Virus record (IMG/VR): IMGVR_UViG_3300035659_000041
Coordinates: 1-42,138 of that record
Direction: 5' to 3' (one strand)
DNA length: 42,138 nucleotides
DNA from: a virus
Within the stretch, counting starts at the first letter, position 1. Each line of letters begins with the position of its first letter. Position numbers and translations under genes: made by a program. Shown piece after piece: positions 16,985 through 25,530 of this stretch. Below the pieces are notes generated by a model. The model was given only the letters and a program-made list of their open reading frames with translations. It had not been told where the DNA came from and did not search any database.

Positions 16985-19156
16985 TTAAAGTAGACTTCGG
17001 AAGGTGGCAGAGCCCATAAGGGGGAGGGCAGTGATCCAACACAAGCTTGGCGTACCAGGGGGCATTATCGGGGCACCCCGAGCTACACCAAGGACGGCAG
17101 CAGGCCCGCCAACAAGCACCTGAAGAGAGGTCAGGATGACCGCTACGGGAGACGTCAGGTTGATCGCAAGACCTGCCGTGATTGCAACAGCAAGGCCCCC
17201 CGTGATGGCGACTGCGCCGGCCCCGGCAGTGATAGCCACGGCTCCGGCCCCAGCCGTCATCGTGATGCCACCGGCTCCAACCGTGACCGCGTAACCTCCA
17301 GCCGCAACTGCTGTAGACATCGCCCCGGCTGCCACGACGATCGAACGTGCCCCCGCGAGGAGATTCTCGATCAGGCCTCCCGCAAGAATCGTCGAGACTT
17401 TTCCGCCCAACACGATGGTCTCCAGGACGGCCAAGGCGTACTGGTACTGGCTCTTGCCCGAGCACATGAAGTCCATCTGCCCAACGTTGTGAGAGGCGCC
17501 CGAATGAGCGTTCAAGTTCCAGCGATCACTCATAATGGCGTACGATCCGTTGACCGTTGTGGCCTTACCGCCGCCGACGTTCTGAACGATGTCACCCGAG
17601 GTCGCGACGTACTTGTTGCCTTGGTGATCCTCGGTCCACGCGAAGCCATCACCCTCGGTATCCTGGGGGCCGACTGTGGAGAAGTTCATTGACGAGTGGC
17701 TTCGGAACTCCAATCCCTTACCCGCAGCACCGCCACGGAAGTCAAAGACCGCGCCACCTTCAAGCGTGAGGTGAAGCGCGATGCCATCCGGGGTAGCGGC
17801 CCCACAGCGCATTTTCAGGGCGCCATCCATATTCACTTCAGCGGAGACGTTCTTGGTCCCTGAGGGATAGCGCTCAACCCTCGACCCAGGAATGTTGACG
17901 AAGAGCTTCCCCTGTTTCGAGACCGCAACAGCGAAAACGCTGTTGTCCGTGGCGCTCCCGACTTGAGGTGGGGGGTTCATACGAAATAGGTAGGCACCCG
18001 CCGTCGTGGTCGATTCGAGATCGTCCGTCGGAGCACGTGGACATTCTTCGAGAGCGAAGATGCCGGGACGGGTCGATTCAAAGTCATCGAAGACCTTGGG
18101 ACGTAGGACCTTGCCGTATTGCCTCAGCCCCGTCTCGTTCGACGTGTCGTTACCGACGACCGTGCCCATGACGTGCTCGATGTAGAGCGGCTTGCGGTCC
18201 ATCAGCAGCCCGTCGATTTCTTCGCGGACCTCCTGAACGCAATCGGTCGAGTGGAGCATCTCCATGCGCCACTCGGTAAAGGGCTCGGAGCCACCCCCCG
18301 TGTCCGGGTCCTCGAAATTCACAGCGGGTGTTGTGACTGGGTACGAAACCCGCCTCCCGTTCGAGTACGTGACAGGCGGGAAGGACGTTGTGTCGTTGAA
18401 AACGTTGAGGACTTGAGCCGACGCGTTCGTGAAGCGTTTGAGGATCGTTCGCCCGAAGTAGCGTTCGGGGGCAGCCGCATCCTTGAGGGTCACACCGTCC
18501 TTGCGGAAGATGTCGGAGGGAAGGAAGAGCCCACCTCGGCGAACAGGACCAGAGAGGCGAAGGACGCCCGCCTCGTTCTCAACCCGGTGGATCGACTGCG
18601 CGACGATCGCCCGCTCAGCGTCCCGAAGCTCGAAGAGGTCGCCCGCACGGTTGACCATGCGGATGTCCTTGGAGAGCACTAGCTCCGACCCCTCCGAGGA
18701 CATCCCACCGACGTTGCCAGGACGGATCTTCAGTCGCTTGTAACGGATCGTCCCGCCGAAAATCGCCTCGAAGAGTTCCTTGTCCTCAGCGTCGACGTTG
18801 GACGGGTTATCCGGGGTGAGAGGATCAAACTTGAGCGCAATGCGGTTGCCGACAGGGAGATAACCGAGGATCACCGCCTCGTGGAGATTCTTGTGCTTTC
18901 GACGGTACCCGATGATGACTACCGAGTTGACTTCAGGTATGCCCCCCCAAAAGCTACGGGGGCCCGTCATCGCCTGGGTGAGATCGATCTCGTGGCGGTC
19001 ACCACCGCCGCCGGTGATGATCTTCACGTCCGCCTTCATCATCAACTCATCGACGCGTGTGATGAGCCCTATCTTCAGGCCATACGGATCCCCTCCGTCA
19101 ACGAACTCTTTGCCGATATGGTGCCCGGAGGCGTACTTGGGGATGCCGCTGTTCAT
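16985..19156 (-). CDS. Central tail spike, gp5/VgrG-like OB fold with beta-helix C-terminus, 723 aa
   Basis: Residues about 25-105 (YGLKIGLITRVDELMMKADV, then FWGGIPEVNSVVIIGYRR and EAVILGYLPVGN) match the N-terminal OB-fold pattern of gp5/VgrG-type spikes. A long middle part is beta-prone with several CXX loops. Residues about 590-680 are a run of short repeats with alternating hydrophobic and Gly/Ala/Thr positions (AVAITAGAGAVAITGGLAVA), as expected of a triple-stranded beta-helix needle. In this family a trimer caps the tail tube, sits on the hub and pierces the outer membrane or envelope. No lysozyme domain is fused here, unlike T4 gp5; that activity seems to lie in the 628-aa protein. 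GAGG lies 5 nt before the ATG. Confidence 0.75.
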   Translation of the reverse strand: MNSGIPKYASGHHIGKEFVDGGDPYGLKIGLITRVDELMMKADVKIITGGGGDRHEIDLTQAMTGPRSFWGGIPEVNSVVIIGYRRKHKNLHEAVILGYLPVGNRIALKFDPLTPDNPSNVDAEDKELFEAIFGGTIRYKRLKIRPGNVGGMSSEGSELVLSKDIRMVNRAGDLFELRDAERAIVAQSIHRVENEAGVLRLSGPVRRGGLFLPSDIFRKDGVTLKDAAAPERYFGRTILKRFTNASAQVLNVFNDTTSFPPVTYSNGRRVSYPVTTPAVNFEDPDTGGGSEPFTEWRMEMLHSTDCVQEVREEIDGLLMDRKPLYIEHVMGTVVGNDTSNETGLRQYGKVLRPKVFDDFESTRPGIFALEECPRAPTDDLESTTTAGAYLFRMNPPPQVGSATDNSVFAVAVSKQGKLFVNIPGSRVERYPSGTKNVSAEVNMDGALKMRCGAATPDGIALHLTLEGGAVFDFRGGAAGKGLEFRSHSSMNFSTVGPQDTEGDGFAWTEDHQGNKYVATSGDIVQNVGGGKATTVNGSYAIMSDRWNLNAHSGASHNVGQMDFMCSGKSQYQYALAVLETIVLGGKVSTILAGGLIENLLAGARSIVVAAGAMSTAVAAGGYAVTVGAGGITMTAGAGAVAITAGAGAVAITGGLAVAITAGLAINLTSPVAVILTSLQVLVGGPAAVLGVARGAPIMPPGTPSLCWITALPLMGSATFRSLL
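17156..17299 (-). repeat. Beta-helix repeat tract in the spike
   Basis: Six or so degenerate 8-residue units (VTVGAGGI, TMTAGAGA, VAITAGAG, AVAITGGL, AVAITAGL) encode residues about 620-667 of the spike. The DNA is a GC-rich degenerate repeat of about 24 nt. In gp5-like spikes such units make the needle, and their number sets its length. Confidence 0.65.
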
Positions 19157-19166
19157 TGCGCCTCGG

Positions 19167-22100
19167 TTACTTGAGAGTGTTCAGCTTCGCCTGGTCGTTG
19201 GCGATCTCCTGCTTCAACCGCTGAATATCGGCATCGAGTGAAGCGATCCGGCTAGTCGGGCTCGGGATGACTGCCGAGTGCGTATCCACGGATGCCTGCA
19301 ACTTGGCCCGCTGGGCTTGCAGCCGCGCTACGTCCCCCGTGTTCTTCTTGATCTCTCCTTGGAGACCAGCTTTCACGGCGTTGTTCTTCAATTTGGCTCC
19401 GAAATCGTCCCACGTCTTGGATAGATCGTTGACCGCCGAACTTGCCTGCCCTGCGATAGCGTTAGGGTCCCCGATTTCAAAGCGACCAGGTGCAGAAAAA
19501 GGAGGGGCGAAATTCGATGGCTCAGGGGGCTCGAAGTCCGCGCTACCGGCGTTGGGCCCTGCCCCACCAGGGCGTAGATCACCACGGATGGCGTGCTCGA
19601 ACTGCTGATGCGGTGCGTCGAGCTTCATGTAGAGGTCAGTGAGAAACGTTTCGACCCGTGCTTGAAGCTCCTTGGAGATGACGGCGGGCCCCCCCGTCCC
19701 GCTCGCACTTGATGCGTTGATATTGTCCAGTTTCTTCTGGGCTTCATCAAGCCTCTTCTGAACATCGTCAATGCGTTTTTGAGCGTCTGTCACCTTTTGG
19801 TCGGCAGCGTTAGTGGCCTTGGAGTTGGTCTTTCTTCCGGAGATGGCCTCGTTGATGGACTCGTCCTTTTGCTTGGTGTATTGCGCGAGGAGCGCCTTCA
19901 ATTCTCCAATGTTTCTAGCCAACGCCGAATCCGCCCCGACGTTAATGGGCCCCGTCGAGGCACCGGCGGCGGGATTGTTGAACAGACGAGTGTTGTCCGG
20001 AGAAGACGGGTTGATGGTCTTCACCTGGTAACCCACGTTGATGAAGGCCAAGTCCGCCCGACCAATCACACAAGGGCAATCATCCTCACCTTGCTTCTGG
20101 CTGTACGCCTCTTTGATCGTTAGCTCCGCTAGCGTGAGCGCACGAGATAGCTGCCCTGCCTCTACGCTGACGGCCGTGCCCTTCTGGGCAGGAGACCCTA
20201 GGGGGGCCGTATCGACGAAGTTATCGCCAACGTCCGTGAACTTGATCGCCTTGGTCTCCGGGTTGATGATGGCTGCCGTTTGTTGATCCTCAGGGGAGAG
20301 TGTTGCCAACGACGTCGCGGGATTCGGGTACGCTGATTGAATCGTGGTGAGCCCTTGGGATTGAGCCGCGAGCGTCTCGAAAAGGCCGCCGGATAGAGCG
20401 AGTTGCAGATCGATGTTGGTCTTATCGTTGACGTTCCCCGTGAGGACAAGACGCCCATCCCTGAGAGAGACTCGACGCCCGTAGCGAAAGTGACCGATGA
20501 CCTCGAAGCCCCGCTCATCCGAAACTGGTCGGATCATGCTGGTCTTTCCCGCGAGGGCAACATTCTCGGCCGTGTTCTTGGGATCGATCGTCACGTTCGC
20601 CGTGGGTAGGGTGAGGATCTCCCCAATGACACCCGCCCCATTCATCGAGTTGTCGTGTGCATAGATATACACACCAGCCGAGTTCAACCCGTATTGATAT
20701 CGATTCGTCGTATGATTCTCTTTTAGCTTCTCGGCTATCGAAGTCTTGAGTCTAGCCAACTCTTGCTCGCCTTGTGCTTGAACGGCCTTGGCCTTACCTG
20801 CCGATGCCTTCGAGGCTTGCTTGTTCGGTTTGTTTGTTTCTCCGGCTGCCGCTTTGATGTCCTCATTCGCAGGAGCGAATGGCCGCGTGTAGGCCATGAC
20901 AACGTTGGGGTATCCGACGATGCGTCCTGTTTTCGGGTGCCGGAGAATAAGAGGGTCGTAGGGGTTGTCGGAGCCCGCCGGGGCTTCAATTTGTGCGCGT
21001 GTCGGAGGGAGCGTCGCCGCGCCACCGACCTTCAACGTGAAATGACCCCCCTTAGCGAGCTGCTTCGACGTATATGGGAACGAGAGCTTGACGTTTGCGC
21101 TGATCTGATTGGGGGTGGGAAGGGTCCCTTTCTTTTCGTTTAGGGTAAGGGTCCCAATACCTTTGGGTGCGATGAACTTCGAGCGCTTCGCCGTGAGCGT
21201 GAGTGTCGTGGACGCCCGCCCGCCAAAAGCGATGTTGTGCGAGATCCCCGCGACGTACCACATCTGGTCTTTGGGTGCGAGGTAGATAGGGAACCCAAGA
21301 CGTAGTTCGGGCCGTAGAGGGATGGTCACGGTCCCTCTGTGCCGCCGGGAGTTCAGGCGATCCATGACATCCATCCCGTGGTAAAACATGAGCTGAGGGT
21401 CGCCGAGGAACTCCGAGTTGTAGTTCTGGGATCGCCAACCGTACTTCCGGAGCAAGTGGTAGTCGGTGACCGAGGTGAACGGAGTCGTTTCTTCACCAAG
21501 GCCGTAGTCGGTGGACCCATACATGGACCCCTGCATCACGACTTGCGTGACGACCTCAGCCTCCGATTCGGAGAGACCCCATTCGATGATGTCGATGTCC
21601 TGGATCCAACTCACCGGCTTGTTGGCGAGGATGTCCAAGTTGTAGAACGGCGGCTTGAACACGATCGTACCATCGACGTCCATATAGAACTCGAAGCCAG
21701 CAGCCTCTTTCGCTGCGTGCGCAAGCTCCAACTTCGTCTGGTATTCCGTCTGCCAAAGGTTGATCTGTCCCGCTTGTTGGAACTGTGTACGGAACGCCAC
21801 CACTTCAGGAGCGTCAGGTGCGAAGACCACCTGACCACCATCCACACCACCATTGGCGTTACGCACGGCAGCCGAAGCGAAATGGCTCGGCTTCTTGGCG
21901 GTCCCGGTGTTCCCAACCCGACTGTATTCCTGGTTGAGTGAATCACCACGGACTGCGACACCGTTCGTTCCGTAGAGGAGGAGGTTTGACCGGACGCGCG
22001 AGAAACGCTGCTCCCAATACAGCATGAGGTCAGATAGGGCAGCGTCGAACGTGGGTCTTTGGCTTTGCTCTTTGATGAGCGAAACAAGAGAGCCGGTGCC

Positions 22101-22676
22101 GACCAGGACATCCCCGAACGATTGGAGCGCAAGGCTCCAGATCACATCGTAGGGGTTCATCCCAAAGTAGACGTTGCCGAAGATGCTCGACCCTTGCTGC
22201 CCCTTGGGTGCCGTGAAGGCGGGGTTGATGTTCATCTTGCACAGTTCCCACCACTTCAGGATGTCTGCGCAGTGGATGCTGACCGTGTGCCCGCCGCTGG
22301 AGTAGTCATCCGAGACTTCGGTGACGAGACCCCAAAAGATCGGGTAGTACTGGGGGAGCCCTTCGACGAGGTAGTACCCCTTGGCGAAGATTTCGACCTC
22401 CATCATGGGAGTGATGACGGGGTTACCATCGAAGTAGAAGTCGTCGATCGTGTGTCTCGGTACCGAAAGGCTCAACGAGGCGCTGCCTGGGACGCTGTCG
22501 ATGCTCAGATCGACCTGGACCGACGTGATGTATTTGTTGAAGTCGAAGAAACGGTTGCACTGCGGGCAACCGATGACCTCAGCCTCGCCGTTAATGTAAA
22601 CCAACGCGTCTGGGGCCGTCACGACCGTGGGACGGGCGTTAGGCTGATAGGTTCCTGAGAAGGGGCTTCTGGCCAT
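19167..22676 (-). CDS. Baseplate hub protein (gp27-like region) with long coiled-coil C-terminal extension, 1169 aa
   Basis: The start overlaps the previous stop (TAATG). An N-terminal CPQC (C37, C40) precedes a strand-rich region (ITSVQVDLSIDSVPGSASLS). That is followed by IFWGLVTEVSDDYSSGGHTV and HCADILKWWELCKMNINP, typical of the gp27/late-control-D type hub up to about residue 500. These proteins form the ring that joins tail tube to spike. The remaining 650 residues are an extension: a Lys/Ala-rich linker, a second Cys motif (DDCPCVIG), and two coiled coils (about 960-1010 and near the C-terminus, RIASLDADIQRLKQEIANDQ). It lies directly upstream of the spike gene, as expected for a hub. 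The gp27-like fold is inferred from pattern and context. Confidence 0.68.
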   Translation of the reverse strand: MARSPFSGTYQPNARPTVVTAPDALVYINGEAEVIGCPQCNRFFDFNKYITSVQVDLSIDSVPGSASLSLSVPRHTIDDFYFDGNPVITPMMEVEIFAKGYYLVEGLPQYYPIFWGLVTEVSDDYSSGGHTVSIHCADILKWWELCKMNINPAFTAPKGQQGSSIFGNVYFGMNPYDVIWSLALQSFGDVLVGTGSLVSLIKEQSQRPTFDAALSDLMLYWEQRFSRVRSNLLLYGTNGVAVRGDSLNQEYSRVGNTGTAKKPSHFASAAVRNANGGVDGGQVVFAPDAPEVVAFRTQFQQAGQINLWQTEYQTKLELAHAAKEAAGFEFYMDVDGTIVFKPPFYNLDILANKPVSWIQDIDIIEWGLSESEAEVVTQVVMQGSMYGSTDYGLGEETTPFTSVTDYHLLRKYGWRSQNYNSEFLGDPQLMFYHGMDVMDRLNSRRHRGTVTIPLRPELRLGFPIYLAPKDQMWYVAGISHNIAFGGRASTTLTLTAKRSKFIAPKGIGTLTLNEKKGTLPTPNQISANVKLSFPYTSKQLAKGGHFTLKVGGAATLPPTRAQIEAPAGSDNPYDPLILRHPKTGRIVGYPNVVMAYTRPFAPANEDIKAAAGETNKPNKQASKASAGKAKAVQAQGEQELARLKTSIAEKLKENHTTNRYQYGLNSAGVYIYAHDNSMNGAGVIGEILTLPTANVTIDPKNTAENVALAGKTSMIRPVSDERGFEVIGHFRYGRRVSLRDGRLVLTGNVNDKTNIDLQLALSGGLFETLAAQSQGLTTIQSAYPNPATSLATLSPEDQQTAAIINPETKAIKFTDVGDNFVDTAPLGSPAQKGTAVSVEAGQLSRALTLAELTIKEAYSQKQGEDDCPCVIGRADLAFINVGYQVKTINPSSPDNTRLFNNPAAGASTGPINVGADSALARNIGELKALLAQYTKQKDESINEAISGRKTNSKATNAADQKVTDAQKRIDDVQKRLDEAQKKLDNINASSASGTGGPAVISKELQARVETFLTDLYMKLDAPHQQFEHAIRGDLRPGGAGPNAGSADFEPPEPSNFAPPFSAPGRFEIGDPNAIAGQASSAVNDLSKTWDDFGAKLKNNAVKAGLQGEIKKNTGDVARLQAQRAKLQASVDTHSAVIPSPTSRIASLDADIQRLKQEIANDQAKLNTLK

Positions 22677-24562
22677 TACACGCCCCCTCGGGAGCCTGTA
22701 GAACTGCCGCGTAGAGCGGCTTGATTGGCAGCCACACCTGGAGGAAGAGGAACGTTCGGGGATGGTTGCGTAGTGGGCGATGCCAAAGGAGATGTCGGGC
22801 TACCCGTCGTCGGTGGGAGGCGGGACGACCCCTGAAAGAACTGCGGCGCCCCGTACGGGGCACCTCCCGTGACCTCCAACGGTGAAACGTCCGTACGGTC
22901 AAGGAGGAACGAAGCCCGGACCGTGAAGGAGAAGTCGTACGTCAAAGAGAAGGGGACACCCTCTTCTTCGTTGAGGTTGAAGCTGTCGAACGAGCCGATG
23001 TAGAGGATGTCATCGTAGTAAATGTAGACAGACCCCAAAAGGTTGAGGCTCTTCGGCTTGGTGAGGTTGGACTCGATATCCGCCGGGAGCCAAATCCCTC
23101 CGTTGTTCTTGTAGATCAACCAGAGCGACAGTAGGTTCTGATAGCTCGCAGAGAACTGACGGGCCGTGCGCCCCAGTCCCGGACTGTTACCAGTGCCGGT
23201 GTTGTCCTTGGCGCCCACCCCGACAGTATCTATCGAGTAGAAGGCAGCGATTTTACCTGACCCTTCAAGCTTGTCTTGCTGTTCACCCCAGTGCTCAACG
23301 ATGGGCCCGTTGCGGCCCCAATTTTCGCTGATGATCTTCTCTGCCCCGTTCTTGAACGACTGCGGATTGACGAGCAGACGGAGCGGGGGGGTGTTCTGGA
23401 TTCTCTCGATCTCAGCTTGCAGCGCCTTGATCGTGGCCGCTTGGGCGGCCAAGAATTGCTTCCCAAGACCGGTCAAGTTGAGGTTCTTGCTCGACGTCTG
23501 AGAGAGGTTCTTGCTCGCCTCGCTGGCGTTGTTGGACCCATTCCCCTTCCAACCCGTAGAAGGAGTGGCGTCCCCATTGATCGCGCTGGCGGCGCCTGGC
23601 AGCGTACTTGAGTCCAAGTCAGCGACCGGGCCGATCCGTTTGGCTAGAGCGGCACGGGATGCGTCGGAGCCAAAGATTCTACGATAGGCAGCCTCACGTG
23701 TGATGACACCATTTCCACCCTCTTGGGTAGGGAGGATCTCATCTGGTGGCCCGTAGTAGCTACCCCCTTTCGATCTTCCAAGTGCCGCTACATAGGCATC
23801 CACGTCGCCTGCTTTCGCGGCTGCTTGACCGTTCGCGATTTTACCAGTGAAGGCGCGACCTCCAGCGGTAGGTGTATCATAAGCAGCAAAGTAACGGACT
23901 TTGCTCTTACCGTCCTTTGTACCCTGACCATCCCCCCAGACACCGTAGGTCTGCTGGCCGGGTGGGATAGTACCATGGATCCCATCACGTGGTTCCTCAG
24001 GTGGGTTCCAGTTCCCGATACCCCCAGGATTGTTGTTGGGCCACTTACCACTGGTCTCAACTTGGGACTGTCGAACGTAGAGGGTCAGCTCCTCCGACGT
24101 TGGGTCTCTATTGTACCGTGAGCGGTAGCCGTCCCGGATTGCTGTCGCCAATTGCTTCTCGCTGTACTCGTAAACAATGGGCGGCCCACGATCTGCGCCG
24201 GGTGTCCCTTGGATCGGAACACGGCCAGGAAAGGGTCCGGTAGACTGCTTGATCCTGCTGGCAATGTTTGTATTCACACCCACTGCCTGATCCAAAGGAG
24301 GGGGGGTACCTGCCCCCGCAACACTCGCGGAACGATCCTGGAGGCGTCCCGTCACATTCGAGGATGGGGGCAAGAGCCCAACGGCGAAAATCTTGACCTC
24401 AGAGGGGTTCCTCTTTTTAACGGTGGTGAGTGGGATGAACGGACCGTCCAACTCCTCCGACTGAAGCGTGAGCGCCGAATAGAACGTGAGCAGCTCGTAA
24501 AGAGCCGGTTCGTAGAAGTCTGCCGCTTTCTCGATCTGTTGGAAAACACTCTGATCGGTCAT
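22676..24562 (-). CDS. Tail-associated murein hydrolase fused to a hub-type domain, 628 aa
   Basis: It starts in an ATGA overlap with the previous gene. Residues about 131-270 look like a lysozyme/transglycosylase-type domain: SEKQLATAIRDGYRSRYNRD, then YVRQSQVETSGKW with E169 as the likely catalytic Glu, NNNPGGIGNW and YFAAYDTPTAGGRAF. Such domains in tails cut peptidoglycan locally during DNA injection. Residues about 394-555 (LLVNPQSFKN, IVEHWGEQQDKLEGSG, LLSLWLIYKNNGG, SVYIYYDDILYIGSFDSF) are clearly related to the core of the preceding 322-aa protein. The C-terminus is low-complexity Pro/Ser/Thr. I infer a tail-hub lysin of the kind SPO1/Twort-like phages encode after the tape measure. 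The catalytic class is not certain. Confidence 0.65.
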   Translation of the reverse strand: MTDQSVFQQIEKAADFYEPALYELLTFYSALTLQSEELDGPFIPLTTVKKRNPSEVKIFAVGLLPPSSNVTGRLQDRSASVAGAGTPPPLDQAVGVNTNIASRIKQSTGPFPGRVPIQGTPGADRGPPIVYEYSEKQLATAIRDGYRSRYNRDPTSEELTLYVRQSQVETSGKWPNNNPGGIGNWNPPEEPRDGIHGTIPPGQQTYGVWGDGQGTKDGKSKVRYFAAYDTPTAGGRAFTGKIANGQAAAKAGDVDAYVAALGRSKGGSYYGPPDEILPTQEGGNGVITREAAYRRIFGSDASRAALAKRIGPVADLDSSTLPGAASAINGDATPSTGWKGNGSNNASEASKNLSQTSSKNLNLTGLGKQFLAAQAATIKALQAEIERIQNTPPLRLLVNPQSFKNGAEKIISENWGRNGPIVEHWGEQQDKLEGSGKIAAFYSIDTVGVGAKDNTGTGNSPGLGRTARQFSASYQNLLSLWLIYKNNGGIWLPADIESNLTKPKSLNLLGSVYIYYDDILYIGSFDSFNLNEEEGVPFSLTYDFSFTVRASFLLDRTDVSPLEVTGGAPYGAPQFFQGSSRLPPTTGSPTSPLASPTTQPSPNVPLPPGVAANQAALRGSSTGSRGGV

Positions 24563-25527
24563 TGGATGATCCCGAGGCGGCGAGCTTCTGCCGTCTCCGC
24601 TGCGCTGAGGGGTCGATCTGCCGGGGCGATAGGGGGAAGGGCTACAGGAGCCGCATTCGGATTAGGGGCGCCGGCCGTCGTCGGGATTGTCACTTTGGGT
24701 GCCGCCGGACGTGCGGCCTCGACGGTGGGGGCTGCCGAACGCGTAGGCGTGACGGGCTTCCCCGATGCCTTCACGGAAGCTGCTGCCTTCGCGGCCTGCC
24801 CCTCAGCTTCAACCCGAAGACTGGCATTTTCAACATCTTCAATTTCCTCCAGGGTTTGAGGAGGGCTGTTAAACCGAGCCTGCGTTTGGTTCTGACTTTG
24901 AAACGCTGGACTAACCTTGCCTCGCTGAGAGGGATCCTTCGTGAGCCCAGGGATCTTCATCAGCTCCTCCTGAACCTTGAAGGTCCACGACATCTTGAAG
25001 GCGAAGGGTTGGTCGTCCGTCTCCTCGACGTCGAACTTGTTGAAGTACCCAATGTACGTCCCCCGGTCGTACATGAGCATCACGTTCCCTTGGAGAACGA
25101 TGTTGCCGAAGGGGTCGTAAAGAGACCCGTTGTTTCGGTAGAGGTCGTGGAGATCGCGGTACCGGTCCCACGCGATCGTCCGGTGCCTGAGAACACTAGT
25201 CAGGCCCGTGTAGATGTTCATGAACGCGCCCGTGGTGCCGTCCGCACTGATCTCGGTGAGATCGTCCCCCCAGTGCTGCTCGACCCACCCTCCACGCGTC
25301 TGGATGCGCTCGACCTTCTTGTTGTGGGTCTCTGACCACGTTTGGGGGTTAATGTGCATGACGAGCGCGTGGGGGAGGAGGACTCTCTTGTTGTCGAAGG
25401 GGCTCGTGATCTGAAACGCCACCGGGATGTAGGATCGCCTCTTCTCCAACCCATGGGAGTAGTTCGGCTTGTCGGACGGTACGTCCAACAGGCCAAAGTC
25501 CGGATTGGCAGAGTTGATCCTCGGCAT
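24559..25527 (-). CDS. Tail/hub-associated protein, paralogue of the next gene's C-terminal domain, 322 aa
   Basis: The ATG at 25527 lies 3 nt after the tape-measure stop and in the same frame (TAG TCG ATG). Residues about 52-190 contain ALVMHINPQTWSETHNKKVE, GGWVEQHWGDDLTEISADG, LHDLYRNNGSLYDPFGN and VMLMYDRGTYIGYFNKFDVE. This pattern is repeated in the 628-aa protein. The C-terminal 100 residues are a Pro/Ala-rich linker ending in a short helix (SAAETAEARRLGIIQ). The position right after the tape measure suggests a protein at the distal end of the tube or around the hub. The family name is unknown to me; homology to its neighbour is well supported. Confidence 0.6.
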   Translation of the reverse strand: MPRINSANPDFGLLDVPSDKPNYSHGLEKRRSYIPVAFQITSPFDNKRVLLPHALVMHINPQTWSETHNKKVERIQTRGGWVEQHWGDDLTEISADGTTGAFMNIYTGLTSVLRHRTIAWDRYRDLHDLYRNNGSLYDPFGNIVLQGNVMLMYDRGTYIGYFNKFDVEETDDQPFAFKMSWTFKVQEELMKIPGLTKDPSQRGKVSPAFQSQNQTQARFNSPPQTLEEIEDVENASLRVEAEGQAAKAAASVKASGKPVTPTRSAAPTVEAARPAAPKVTIPTTAGAPNPNAAPVALPPIAPADRPLSAAETAEARRLGIIQ

Positions 25528-25530
25528 CGA

